In this document: piece by piece, positions 8,191-15,793 of the stretch
Layout of the letters: the number at the start of each line of letters is the position of its first letter
Position numbering within the stretch: position 1 is the first letter of the stretch
NCBI GenBank assembly: GCA_964396185.1
Contig: CAYNEI010000010.1
Location: forward strand, 1 to 64,000
Origin: CAYNEI01 sp964396185
GTDB taxonomy: Archaea > Thermoplasmatota > SW-10-69-26
Direction: 5' to 3'
Length of the DNA: 64,000 bases
Program-made: the position numbers and the translations under genes
Notes under the pieces: generated by a model
Seen by the model: the letters and a program-made list of their open reading frames with translations, nothing else
Told to the model about the DNA's origin: nothing
Database searches by the model: none

Positions 8191-8210
8191 CAGGATGCTG
8201 AATGGGGCTC

Positions 8211-8444
8211 ATGGTCCTGGACCCGGTCCTCGCCATCCGACCCCCCTCGACCACGGAGTGGCTCATCATCCTGGCTGTCGTGGTGCTCCTGTTCGGTGGC
8301 GCCAAGATCCCGGAGCTGGCTCGCTCCTTGGGCAAGGCCAAGTCCGAGTTCCAGAAGGGCATCGAGGAGGGCGAGAAGGAGGCCTCCGATGCCGACGACG
8401 AGGATGCCGAGGACGACGAGACGCCCGCTGCCGCCACCCCGTGA
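8211..8444 (+). CDS. tatA: Twin-arginine translocase subunit TatA/TatE
   Basis: 77 residues. The layout is that of TatA: a short N-terminus, one hydrophobic helix (about 12-28, WLIILAVVVLLFGGAKIPEL) with the conserved FGxxKxPELxxxxG hinge, an amphipathic helix (ARSLGKAKSEFQKGIEEG), and a very acidic tail (DADDEDAEDDE). TatA multimers form the membrane passage for folded proteins recognised by TatC. No tatC gene is in this window. The ATG at 8211 is preferred because of the TATA box at 8183; starting at 8202 adds three residues. Confidence 0.92.
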   Translation: MVLDPVLAIRPPSTTEWLIILAVVVLLFGGAKIPELARSLGKAKSEFQKGIEEGEKEASDADDEDAEDDETPAAATP

Positions 8445-8454
8445 GGCCCGGCCC

Positions 8455-8940
8455 ATGGATCAGGCAGCCAAGAAGCAGCTCCTCCGGACGATCCCGTACG
8501 GGTTGTACGCAGCGTGCACCCGAGGGGACAACGGGGACCAGAACATCTTCATCCTATCCTGGGTAACGCAAGCCAGCTTCGACCCCCCGTTGATGGTGGC
8601 CTGCGTCCACAAGGAATCGAAAGCCTACAAGCACCTCACGGCCGGGGAACGCGAGCCCATCGCCATCAACCTCCTCGGCGATGACCAGGCCGCCCTGGCC
8701 ACCGAGATCCTCAAAGGAGCCGAGTTCCAGGATGACAGCGTGGCTGGAACGCCCTACGAGCCCGCCGCGAACGGCTGCGCTGCCTTACCGGAGACCCTCG
8801 GCGTCATCGAGGCAGAGGTCATCGATGAGGCCAGCGGAGGCGACCACGCGATCCTCGTGCTCGAGCTCACCCAGGCCACCGTGTTCCGCAGTGGCGAACC
8901 GCTCACCCACGAGACCAGCGGCATGAAGTACGCCGGGTGA
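8455..8940 (+). CDS. Flavin reductase-like, FMN-binding split-barrel protein
   Basis: 161 residues from ATG 8455, ten bases after tatA. The sequence follows the flavin reductase/flavoredoxin family: PYGLYAACTRGDNGDQNIFILSWVTQ near the N-terminus, then FDPPLMVACVHKESKAYKHL, where FMN-binding residues sit, and an AINLLGDDQ strand. Such proteins bind FMN and reduce flavin or other acceptors with NAD(P)H or ferredoxin. The substrate cannot be read from sequence. The close spacing with tatA and the downstream protease suggests one transcript. Confidence 0.82.
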   Translation: MDQAAKKQLLRTIPYGLYAACTRGDNGDQNIFILSWVTQASFDPPLMVACVHKESKAYKHLTAGEREPIAINLLGDDQAALATEILKGAEFQDDSVAGTPYEPAANGCAALPETLGVIEAEVIDEASGGDHAILVLELTQATVFRSGEPLTHETSGMKYAG

Positions 8941-8944
8941 AGGG

Positions 8945-9679
8945 ATGCCCCGCAGCTCGACCGACCCGGTGCGACGCTATGGCGGATGGCAGGACCAAGC
9001 GATCTCGGACAAGGCCACCGTCGCGTGGCTCGTGGTCACCCCGCTCGTGGTGGTGGCGACCCTGGCGTGGACGGAGAACGTGCTCACGACCTTCGTCGTG
9101 TACCACGTCGTGCTTTGCCTGGTCGCCCCAGCCATCGACTCTCTCGTCTTCCAGGACCGGAGCGTCGCCGAGCACCTGGCCTATATCGGGCTGCGCCCGG
9201 GTGCGGATGGTTCGCTCACGGCTGGTGTCGGCCTGGGTCTGCTCATGTTCGTCGGGGCGGTGGCCCCCTTCCTCGTGGCCGGGGACGTGCTGCTCGGTCA
9301 AGCCGACCTCGCGGCTACCGTGGCCGACTGGGGGCTCTCCCCAGATGCCAAGATCGGGCTCTTCCTCTATATGCTCGTGTTCAACACGGCAGCAGAGGAG
9401 CTGTTCTGGCGGGGCCACCTGCACCAGCGCATGGCGGGCTGGGAGCGCAGGGAGCTGGCCGTCGGAGCCGTGGCCGTCGCGTTCGCCAGCTACCACCTCT
9501 ACACGACCTACAACCTGACCGAGAGCCTTCGCGTGGCCAGCGTGCTCACCCTCGGCATCTTCTTCGCAGCACTCCTCTGGGCCGTGCTACGTGAGCACTA
9601 CGACACGGCCTTCCCCGCGATCCTCGCGCACCTCGGAGCTACGGCTGGGTACATGACGATCTACCTCCTCTGGGTCTGA
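8945..9679 (+). CDS. CPBP-family intramembrane metalloprotease (CAAX protease-like)
   Basis: 244 residues with six or more hydrophobic helices. The three CPBP motifs are present: AAEELFWRGHLHQRM (EExxxR, about residues 153-167), a second with His in ASYHLYTTY (about 182-190), and a third, PAILAHLGATAGY, near the C-terminus. In Rce1-like enzymes the Glu and His residues activate water for peptide cleavage inside the membrane. Archaeal members have unknown substrates, and some bacterial ones protect against bacteriocins. It follows the flavin reductase gene after four bases. Confidence 0.88.
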   Translation: MPRSSTDPVRRYGGWQDQAISDKATVAWLVVTPLVVVATLAWTENVLTTFVVYHVVLCLVAPAIDSLVFQDRSVAEHLAYIGLRPGADGSLTAGVGLGLLMFVGAVAPFLVAGDVLLGQADLAATVADWGLSPDAKIGLFLYMLVFNTAAEELFWRGHLHQRMAGWERRELAVGAVAVAFASYHLYTTYNLTESLRVASVLTLGIFFAALLWAVLREHYDTAFPAILAHLGATAGYMTIYLLWV

Positions 9680-9704
9680 AGGCCAAGGAGCTGACAGGCG
9701 GGTC

Positions 9705-10202
9705 CTACGGTTCGATCCCGAGGTCGATGTCCTCGTCGGTGTGCTCGACCTGGAGGGACTCGCCTTCGATCTCCGCTCGCTCGATGCCGGCATCGTCGAG
9801 GACCTGCTGGCGCACGAAGATGGGTGCCTGGGCGCGCACTGCCAGAGCCAGGCCATCCGAGGGGCGGGTATCGAAATGGTAGGGCTCGGCTTCGCCGTTG
9901 CCCTCGTGCTGGACGTAGAGGGACGCGAAGAAGGTGGACTGCGCGAGCTCCTCGACCACGATCTTGGAGACCACGCCGCCGAGCTCCTGGAGGATGTGGT
10001 TCATGAGATCGTGGGTCATGGGACGTGGTGGGATGTGACCGCGTAGCGCGGTCTGGATGTTGTAGGCCTGCGAGTGATCGATGAAGATCGGGAGGACGAC
10101 GTTGGGTTCGTCCTCTGGGACCAGGAGCACCACAGGTCCCTGGGTGCTCATGACCACGTTCTCGATCTCGCAACGGACCTCTCGGTCGGCATCCACTGCC
10201 AC
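9705..10202 (-). CDS. DUF151 / bifunctional nuclease-domain protein
   Basis: 165 residues from a GTG at 10202; the open frame extends further but the TATA-like box at 10226-10233 places the start here. The BFN/DUF151 pattern is clear: VVLLVPEDEPNVVLPIFIDHSQAYNIQTAL in the first third, then HDLMNHILQELGG, and later FDTRPSDGLALAVRAQAPIFV with the conserved RPSDAxALA-type motif. Some plant and bacterial relatives have RNase and DNase activity. The acidic C-terminal tail (EHTDEDIDLGIEP) is outside the domain. It converges with the protease gene. Confidence 0.85.
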   Translation of the reverse strand: MAVDADREVRCEIENVVMSTQGPVVLLVPEDEPNVVLPIFIDHSQAYNIQTALRGHIPPRPMTHDLMNHILQELGGVVSKIVVEELAQSTFFASLYVQHEGNGEAEPYHFDTRPSDGLALAVRAQAPIFVRQQVLDDAGIERAEIEGESLQVEHTDEDIDLGIEP

Positions 10203-10225
10203 GTCCAGACTTAGTTGCTGCCTCC

Positions 10226-10233
10226 CTTTAAGG
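10226..10233 (-). promoter_or_regulatory. TATA-like box CCTTAAAG for the DUF151 gene
   Basis: Its centre is 27 bases upstream of GTG 10202 on the reverse strand, fitting leaderless transcription. Confidence 0.5.
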
Positions 10234-10402
10234 ATTCGGACCCCCGAGCCGGCAGGCTCGGAAGGAAGCGCCCACCAGGGCGCAAGGCGATGGTTGCACC
10301 GGCCAGGGGAGTCGAGCGCGCCTGGGGGCCGGCTCGCGAGATGAGGAAGCAAGCGCGCGTCAGCGCGCAAGCCCTGTTCTCCCGACGTTCGAACCCCCCC
10401 CA

Positions 10403-10438
10403 GCGCGTCCGCTCACGGAAGGGGAAGAGCGGACGCGC
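10403..10438. repeat. Inverted repeat overlapping the tRNA-Arg 3' end
   Basis: GCGCGTCCGCT (10403-10413) and AGCGGACGCGC (10428-10438) are perfect 11-base arms. The second arm includes the last bases of tRNA-Arg. Just before, GTTCGAACCCCCCCC (10387-10401) resembles a stray T-arm copy. The hairpin may define the tRNA trailer. Confidence 0.6.
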
Positions 10439-10508
10439 CTGGGGGGATTCGAACCCCCGCTCACCGGCTTAGAAGGCCGGTGCCATATCCGGGCTAGGCT
10501 ACAGGCGC
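10434..10508 (-). tRNA. tRNA-Arg (anticodon TCT)
   Basis: Read on the reverse strand, the acceptor arms GCGCCTG and CAGGCGC pair. The D-arm follows GCCTAGCCCGGATATGGC. The anticodon stem CCGGC/GCCGG closes a seven-base loop CTTCTAA, giving TCT. The T-arm is GGGGGTTCGAATCCCCC. The discriminator is G. No CCA is encoded and no intron is seen. The 5' part of this gene is copied twice more upstream, in 10563-10657. Confidence 0.93.
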
Positions 10509-10714
10509 AGAACTAGGCCGGATACAGCACGAACCCCCCTATAGCCCAATGGTTCGTGTATGTATCCGGGCTAGGCTACAGGCGCAACGCGAGCCCGGAT
10601 GCAGGACGACCCTAAGAACTGCACCGAAGGTCGTCCGATCTATCCGGGCTAGGCTACGAACCCGACGCTAGCCCGGATAGTGGCCGAACGTATCAATCGC
10701 ACAGGTGTTCGGCC
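10486..10714. repeat. Three tandem units of tRNA-Arg 5' piece plus variable hairpin
   Basis: TATCCGGGCTAGGCTAC occurs at 10486, 10563 and 10641 (spacing 77 and 78). The first copy is part of the real tRNA. In each unit a partner close to CTAGCCCGGATA follows, so the segment folds into a hairpin. A second hairpin comes next with different but paired stems: CACGAACC/GGTTCGTG (10528-10535, 10551-10558), GGACGACC/GGTCGTCC (10604-10611, 10629-10636) and GGCCGAAC/GTTCGGCC (10682-10689, 10707-10714). Pairing is kept while sequence changes. Confidence 0.8.
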
Positions 10715-10738
10715 GCGTGACTAGGCCAGCCAGGGCCC

Positions 10739-13700
10739 CTAGGCCCAGCGTCTCCTGGCAGCCAAGGCGGCCAGGCCAACGATGGTCAGAGCGATCAGCG
10801 CCCCTGGGCCGGGCACGCCCTCCTGGGCAGCGCCGCCGGTGCCGTTGACACCTCCCGGCAGCCCCTCGACCGGGCTCGCCCGGCTCGGGGGTCCTTGGGA
10901 GGCCAGATCGTTGACCGCCATGACGAGGTAAGTGGCATCTTGGCTGCCTGTGTTGTCGACCATGGTGGCGCTGAGGGTCGAGGGGAAGCTCGAGCCGATG
11001 CGGTTGACGCCCTCTGTGCTGACGCGGTAGACGTTGTAGCCCCACGCGTTCGGCTGCTCGTCCCAGACCAGGGTGACTTGACCGGTCTCGGGGTCGATGG
11101 TGGCGTTGAGGCCGGTGAGCTGGGCCGGGCGCTGTTCGCAGAGGTCGCCTCGGCCGTTGCGATCGGCGTCGAGCTGGTTGGCATCCAGGGTGCGCGGGCA
11201 TCCGTCGATGAGGTCGACCACGCCGTCGCCGTCGCTGTCAGCGAACCCTTCGTCCACCAGGCCGTCGCCGTCGTTGTCGCGGCCGTCGGCTTCCTCGATG
11301 TCGCCGGGTGGCGCATCCGCCGATGAGACCGAAGAGGAGGATGCTAGGAGGTTCTCAGGTGCCTTGTGGAGCGGGCAGGGGGCCAAGCCCAGTGGGTGGA
11401 ATGCCTGGCCGTGGTCGGCATCACCGGCTGGCGTGTCCTCGGCGTGCTCGAGGGCCAGGCCGTAGTGCGGACAGGGCGGACCCTGGGTCCATAGGTTGTC
11501 CCAGTCGGTGCGGGATTCCAGCGTGCTGATGCCGCTGTTCTCGCCTCCGCCGTTGAGATCGACCTCCACGCCGGAGTCCTGGCTGCCGCCGTTGCAGTTC
11601 CAATCGATGGCCCCGGGAACGAAGCGCCACCGGACCTGGCCGGGGCAGGTGTGCCGGATCTGGAGGCCCGTGATGACGTCCTCCTCCAAGGCATGGGTGG
11701 GACCCACGCGCAGGGAGTCGCCGAACGCCTTGAGGCTGAAGTCCATACCCGTGGGCTCGTCCAGGCTCTTCTCGTCCAGCTCCCCGATGGAGATGTCGGA
11801 GAGGGTGGGGACGCGCACGAGGCCGTCCACGGTGTCCACGAAGACGCCCCAAGCGTACGCGCTGTTCATCACCGAGAGGTAGTTCGGTTTGTAGTCCTCC
11901 CCGTAGATGACCTGGCCGCCGCTATCACCGGCAGCCGCGCCCCCACCGCCGTGACCCAGGCCCAGGTGGTGACCGAGCTCCTGGAGGAGCTGAGCACCGA
12001 CGCGGCCGTCGATCTGCTCGTCGACAGGCGGGACTGAGAGGTAGGTCAGCCAGCCACCGGCGGCAGCTGGCCCGCCCAGCTGGCCGGAGAGCACGTGCAT
12101 GAAGATGCCGGCGCGCTCCATGTCCATGAGGTGGCGGTGGGCTTGGTGGCCGTGGTCGAAGCGCTCCGGAGCGAAGGGCCCGCCCTCCTGCTGGAGGTCG
12201 TAATGGATGTTGATGCCGTGGGCGGCGAACTGGTGACGCACGAGCTGGAGGGCGCCGAAGGCGGGCTCGTAGCTCCCGTCATCGGTCACGGCCCAGTCGA
12301 CCTCGATGAAGATGTCCCTGACCGTGGGATCTGCGCCCAGGGCTGCGAGGTCGAGCTCTGCTTCGCCGTTGCCGTCCCGGTCCACGCCCACGACCTCCCA
12401 GCCGTCCGAGAGGCCGTCTCCGTCGCTGTCTGGGGTGGTGGGGCTCGTGCCGATGAGCAGCTCGAGGTTGTTCGGGAGCCCGTCGCCGTCTGTGTCCGCG
12501 TCGCGCACGGGGATCGGTTTCGGACCGACCTCGGCCACGTTGCCGGCGCCGTCCGTGATCGTGGCGGTCATCCACGCGAATCCGCTGGCTGGTGGTGTGA
12601 CCGCGAGCTTGCACTCGAACGTCGAGACGGTGGCTTGCGGTTCGCAAGAGCGGGAGGCGAGCTCGGCGCCCGCGCTGTCCACGGCGGTGACCGTGATGTT
12701 CTGGATGCCTGAGGCGTCCTCAGCCATGGCGGTCACAGCCGCCGCACCGCCGCGCGTGGCCAGCAGGGGCCGGGGCAGCAGGCTGGCCTTCGGGGGAGCC
12801 TGGTCGGCTTCCGCGGTGAGGGTGCGCGTCGCGGTGAACGATCCACCGAGATCGTCGGTGGAGTCCACGCTCACCTTGACCGAGCCCATGCCCGCTGGGA
12901 GCTGGACGGGGACCGCGCAGTCGAGCCAGACGTCACCAGGGGACTGGCTGCACGTCTCGCTGGCCAGGGTGGTAGCCCCGCTGGTCACGGTGACTTCGGC
13001 CTGGTTGATGCGGAAGGGTGAGCCTGCTGACACGAGGAGCGTCGAGGCCCCGCCTGCATGCAGGGGGGCCGGATCGGCTCGCACGGTGACGGCGTGGGGA
13101 GACGATTCGAGGGGGTTGGCGAAGAGGACATCCACGACCTCACGGGGGTCCTCGCCGTTGTACTCGATCTCGATGCGAGAGACATCCCCCTCGACCGAGC
13201 CCACACCGGCGAAGACGAGCTGGTTGCATCCCCCGGAGTCGCTGCGCTCGCTTCCCCGCTTGAGCACGCCATCGGAGTTGAAGGCCTTCCATGTCGCATC
13301 GAACTTGTCCTCAGGGGATGCCAAAGCGATCGCGCCGCGGCGCACCGGTGGGTCGAAGTGGAGTACGAGCGCGCTGTCCTGCTCACCTTGAGCCATGTTG
13401 GCGAAGCCGACCCAGGGCTCCTTGCGGCAGCTGTTCTCGCTGTCGAGTCGCACGAGGTCGAGCAGGTTGCCCTCACCGTCGGTGGCCCAGGCCTTCGTGT
13501 TCAGGTACTCCCAGACCGCCTCGGGCTCGCCCGCGCCTGGGTCGAAGGCCATGCGCATCGCACCGGTCTCCATGACGGTGGCGCCTCCCGGGTTGGGGCG
13601 GGCCACGTTGACCGTGAAGGTCTCGGTTTCGACCTTCCCGTAGTCGTCGTCCCCGGACCAGACCGCCTGGACCCCGTAGTTGCCGTCCGTCTCTGGTGCG

Positions 13701-14557
13701 AAGTGGAACCGGTTCGAGCCTGCGTTGGCGTCCACGGTGGCGATGGGGGTGAAGCCTCCGGCGCCGGGCTCACGCACTTGAACCGTGAGTCGGTCGTCGG
13801 CCGAGTTGGCATCTGCCGGGAGGGTGACGATGATGTCGCCGCCGACGGCTGCCTCCATCTTGGCTGGCTCGACGCGGAAGCCTACGGTGGTGGGCAGGCC
13901 GGAGAGGACCGTCTTCTCCCACTTAGGCGGCGCCTTGAGATCGGTGTTGCCTCGGGCGGTCTGCTTGACCGCGTCGCCATCGTCATCGGATTGGACCACG
14001 GTCGTGCTGATCTGCTCGTCTGCGTCGAAGTCCCCGACCTCCAGGAGGATCTCCACCTCCCAGGAGGCCACGCTGTCCTGGTAGTCGAAGGTCAACGCGG
14101 AGCCAGAGGCTTCGGACGGCTTGCTACCGCTATCGAGGTGGGTCCAGTTGTTCCCGGAGACCCGGTAGAGCGTCCAGGATCCGTCGCGAGCGATCTCCGC
14201 GCGGATGTCCCCGCTCTCGATGACCTCGCCGGCGGAGACCTGCCGGGGGGCAACGGCGACATCGACCACGTCGCTCGTGGAGCTTGTGTCGTCTGCGAGC
14301 ACGAGACCGATAGCGATCTCGTCGCTCTCATCCAGGTAGCCGATCCGGACCTGAGAGCTGCCAGATCGGGGCGAATTGAACGTGTAGTCGTTCGCGCCGC
14401 TCCACTCCGCCTCGTCGACCTTCCCGTTGATAGCCGGCTGGCCAGACAGGGTCGGTGCGTCCATCTCCGCGCTGGCCAACGGCAAGACTGCCAGCACCGA
14501 AGTCAGCATCAGCACTGCCAGTGCGAAGGTCACGGCTCGTCCAAGCATGCCACTCAC
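10739..14557 (-). CDS. Giant surface protein with metzincin-like domain and sorting tail
   Basis: 1272 residues from GTG 14557, set by the TATA-like box at 14581-14590; ATG 14548 is three codons later. A signal peptide is followed by a carbohydrate-binding-like domain (about 20-180, INGKVDEAEW...), several beta-sandwich regions, and calcium-type repeats (about 686-730, DADTDGDGLPN, DSDGDGLSDGWE). A peptidase-like region has QELGHHLGLGH near 861 and SVMN near 897. A second set of DGDG repeats (about 1090-1150), a fibronectin type III-like domain (about 1150-1225), and the tail PGPGALIALTIVGLAALAARRRWA-like end follow. The metzincin motif normally starts with His; here it is Gln, so catalysis may be lost or altered. 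Confidence 0.82.
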   Translation of the reverse strand: MSGMLGRAVTFALAVLMLTSVLAVLPLASAEMDAPTLSGQPAINGKVDEAEWSGANDYTFNSPRSGSSQVRIGYLDESDEIAIGLVLADDTSSTSDVVDVAVAPRQVSAGEVIESGDIRAEIARDGSWTLYRVSGNNWTHLDSGSKPSEASGSALTFDYQDSVASWEVEILLEVGDFDADEQISTTVVQSDDDGDAVKQTARGNTDLKAPPKWEKTVLSGLPTTVGFRVEPAKMEAAVGGDIIVTLPADANSADDRLTVQVREPGAGGFTPIATVDANAGSNRFHFAPETDGNYGVQAVWSGDDDYGKVETETFTVNVARPNPGGATVMETGAMRMAFDPGAGEPEAVWEYLNTKAWATDGEGNLLDLVRLDSENSCRKEPWVGFANMAQGEQDSALVLHFDPPVRRGAIALASPEDKFDATWKAFNSDGVLKRGSERSDSGGCNQLVFAGVGSVEGDVSRIEIEYNGEDPREVVDVLFANPLESSPHAVTVRADPAPLHAGGASTLLVSAGSPFRINQAEVTVTSGATTLASETCSQSPGDVWLDCAVPVQLPAGMGSVKVSVDSTDDLGGSFTATRTLTAEADQAPPKASLLPRPLLATRGGAAAVTAMAEDASGIQNITVTAVDSAGAELASRSCEPQATVSTFECKLAVTPPASGFAWMTATITDGAGNVAEVGPKPIPVRDADTDGDGLPNNLELLIGTSPTTPDSDGDGLSDGWEVVGVDRDGNGEAELDLAALGADPTVRDIFIEVDWAVTDDGSYEPAFGALQLVRHQFAAHGINIHYDLQQEGGPFAPERFDHGHQAHRHLMDMERAGIFMHVLSGQLGGPAAAGGWLTYLSVPPVDEQIDGRVGAQLLQELGHHLGLGHGGGGAAAGDSGGQVIYGEDYKPNYLSVMNSAYAWGVFVDTVDGLVRVPTLSDISIGELDEKSLDEPTGMDFSLKAFGDSLRVGPTHALEEDVITGLQIRHTCPGQVRWRFVPGAIDWNCNGGSQDSGVEVDLNGGGENSGISTLESRTDWDNLWTQGPPCPHYGLALEHAEDTPAGDADHGQAFHPLGLAPCPLHKAPENLLASSSSVSSADAPPGDIEEADGRDNDGDGLVDEGFADSDGDGVVDLIDGCPRTLDANQLDADRNGRGDLCEQRPAQLTGLNATIDPETGQVTLVWDEQPNAWGYNVYRVSTEGVNRIGSSFPSTLSATMVDNTGSQDATYLVMAVNDLASQGPPSRASPVEGLPGGVNGTGGAAQEGVPGPGALIALTIVGLAALAARRRWA

Positions 14558-14580
14558 TACCTTGAGCGACCACCCATCTG

Positions 14581-14590
14581 TCAAAAAGCC
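14581..14590 (-). promoter_or_regulatory. TATA-like box GGCTTTTTGA for the giant surface protein
   Basis: It is centred about 28 bases upstream of GTG 14557 on the reverse strand. Confidence 0.45.
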
Positions 14591-14765
14591 TGTCGAGAAA
14601 CCCCCTGTGCCCCTGGCGGGAGATGTCCGACGCGGACCCACTCACGAGCATGTGCTCCATGCTGGTTGTAAGCCCGGGATCTGGCCGATACAGGGGCTGC
14701 ACGCTAACGCACGATACCGACGCCGCCGCTTGTAATGGTTATAACGCGGGGCTGATGCCCTCATG

Positions 14766-14814
14766 TGGCGCCTGGGCGAACGCGATCGCACGGAACGGAA
14801 CGCGGAGGGGGAGA
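14766..14814. repeat. Displaced copy of tRNA-Ser(TGA) 3' end and flank
   Basis: These 49 bases match 14957-15005 at about 44 positions. The last 14 bases correspond to the 3' end of tRNA-Ser (GCGGAGGGGGAGA) and the first 35 to DNA just beyond that gene. The copy stops within the T-arm and is followed at once by the palindromic element at 14824. It looks like one end of a small insertion or duplication at the tRNA. Confidence 0.8.
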
Positions 14815-14823
14815 CCCAAACAG

Positions 14824-14919
14824 CTTCTTCTTTGATTGGGGCCCCTGGGTCGCGCGGGCACCTCAAAGAAGAAGTTGGCAACCAAGAAACGGCGCCCGCG
14901 CGCTGGGCGGGCCCCAAGG
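14824..14919. repeat. Three-stem palindromic element, copy 1
   Basis: Perfect pairs: A CTTCTTCTTTGA (14824-14835) with TCAAAGAAGAAG (14863-14874); D TTGGGGCCC (14836-14844) with GGGCCCCAA (14909-14917); B CGCGCGGGC (14851-14859) with GCCCGCGCG (14894-14902). The order A-D-B-A'-B'-D' means stem A crosses stems B and D. AAGAAACGG (14884-14892) between A' and B' is conserved in the other copies at 15382 and 35504. Confidence 0.82.
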
Positions 14920-14956
14920 TGGTGGGCTGGGTGCTCCAGGCAGTGATGTCGCTATC

Positions 14957-15005
14957 TGGCGCCTGGGCGACCTCGATCGCACGGACGGGGACGCGGAGGG
15001 GGAGA
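14957..15005. repeat. Native copy of the tRNA-Ser(TGA) 3' end direct repeat
   Basis: This copy includes the true gene end (14992-15005) and 35 bases beyond it. The partner lies 191 bases away at 14766-14814, with the palindromic element between. Confidence 0.8.
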
Positions 15006-15075
15006 TTCGAACTCCCGTGGGCGAAGCCCACCGGTTTTCAAGACCGGCGCCTTGACCTGGCTAGGCTACCTCCGC
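14992..15075 (-). tRNA. tRNA-Ser (anticodon TGA)
   Basis: On the reverse strand the acceptor GCGGAGG pairs with CCTCCGC. The D-arm is GCCTAGCCAGGTC. The anticodon arm CCGGT-CTTGAAA-ACCGG gives TGA. A long variable arm GTGGGCTTCGCCCAC and a T-arm GGGAGTTCGAATCTCCC confirm a serine tRNA. The discriminator is G; no CCA is encoded. Confidence 0.93.
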
Positions 15076-15208
15076 AGGTGGGGGCGGATGCCGCCGATGC
15101 CAGGTCAAGGCTTGCCTGCCCGGGGCCTTGGGTCCCGGGCGGGCACGGGCGCGCGGACCGTGTAGGGCCCGTGCGTATGACCTGGCTAGGCTAGCTCGCA
15201 GGTGGGGG
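15050..15208. repeat. Duplicated tRNA-Ser 5' piece with intervening hairpins
   Basis: TGACCTGGCTAGGCTA plus CGCAGGTGGGGG occurs at 15053-15084 (inside and just upstream of the tRNA) and again at 15178-15208. CCTTGACCTGGC (15050-15061) pairs perfectly with GCCAGGTCAAGG (15099-15110). Between the copies are hairpins GCCTGCCCGGG/CCCGGGCGGGC (15114-15124, 15134-15144) and ACGGGC/GCCCGT (15145-15150, 15167-15172). The plan resembles the repeats beside tRNA-Arg. Confidence 0.72.
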
Positions 15209-15296
15209 ATGACACGGCATCCCTGCAGCGGGCTCGCGGTCCACTGGAGCCCACCTTCTTAGAGGAACCGCTTGCCTCCGGGTGCCTGCCGAAGAT

Positions 15297-15378
15297 CGTT
15301 CTAGCGCGCGCGAGCGCGCTTGGTTCCCCATCGGCGCTGCCGCCATGGAGGAGAAGCGCCGAGGGGGAGACTCGAACC
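15297..15378. repeat. Displaced copy of tRNA-Ser(GGA) 3' end and flank
   Basis: This stretch is a diverged direct repeat of 15574-15655. Both begin CGTTCTAGCGC and end in GCGCCGAGGGGGAGA plus part of the T-loop. It is followed directly by the second palindromic element at 15382, the same layout as at the other tRNA-Ser gene. Confidence 0.72.
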
Positions 15379-15381
15379 AGC

Positions 15382-15475
15382 CTTTTCTTCGGTTGGGTCA
15401 CCTGGGACGCGTGGCCGCCCCAAAGAAAAGTCTGGGGAAGAAGAAACGGCGGCCACGCGCTCCGCGTGACCCAAA
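15382..15475. repeat. Three-stem palindromic element, copy 2
   Basis: A CTTTTCTTCG (15382-15391) pairs with CAAAGAAAAG (15421-15430) with one mismatch. D TTGGGTCAC (15393-15401) pairs with GTGACCCAA (15466-15474). B GCGTGGCCGCC (15409-15419) pairs with GGCGGCCACGC (15448-15458). The stems differ in sequence from copy 1, yet both sides changed together. AAGAAACGG is again present (15441-15449). Confidence 0.82.
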
Positions 15476-15573
15476 GCCGGTAGGCGAGGAATGAGGAGGG
15501 ATCAGATGTCGCTCTCCGGCGCCAACACGGATCCGCTTCCCTGACCTTCTCCCTGTTGAGTCTTCGTCAGCCA

Positions 15574-15655
15574 CGTTCTAGCGCCCGCAGGGGCGCAGGT
15601 CCCCCTCGGCGCGGCTGTGATTGAGGAAGGAGCGCCGAGGGGGAGATTTGAACTC
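15574..15655. repeat. Native copy of the tRNA-Ser(GGA) 3' end direct repeat
   Basis: It contains the 3' end of the tRNA (from 15633) and about 59 bases beyond it. CCCCCTCGGCGC (15600-15611) is also an inverted copy of the tRNA end. Confidence 0.7.
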
Positions 15656-15734
15656 CCGAGGGCAAAGCCCACAGCATCTCTGGCTGCGTCAGCACTTTCC
15701 AGTGCTGCGCCCTACCAGGCTAGGCGACCTCGGC
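15633..15734 (-). tRNA. tRNA-Ser (anticodon GGA) with a 19-base intron
   Basis: The acceptor GCCGAGG pairs with CCTCGGC, discriminator G. The variable arm GGGCTTTGCCC and T-arm GGGAGTTCAAATCTCCC are serine-type. The anticodon stem is CAGCA/TGCTG. Without an intron the loop would not fit. Removing AGTGCTGACGCAGCCAGAG (15678-15696 on the plus strand) leaves the loop CTGGAAA, anticodon GGA. The intron sits at the usual archaeal position 37/38. The bulge-helix-bulge is visible: CTGG pairs with CCAG, with 3-base bulges AAA and AGA on opposite strands, the site cut by the archaeal splicing endonuclease. Confidence 0.9.
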
Positions 15735-15793
15735 GGTCTGTTCGCCTGAGCGCCCCCTGCGCGCCCGAACCGATGCGGTTGGGAGCGTTCGGA

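Noticed and set aside
10486..10714. A CRISPR array
   Set aside because: The repeats are tRNA pieces of 17-23 bases with self-complementary spacers, only three units, and no cas gene nearby. Spacers in CRISPR arrays are not hairpins.
13058..14671. Long plus-strand open frame opposite the giant surface protein
   Set aside because: It mirrors the coding strand codon structure and has no signal peptide, motif or ribosome site. The minus-strand protein has clear repeats and domains.
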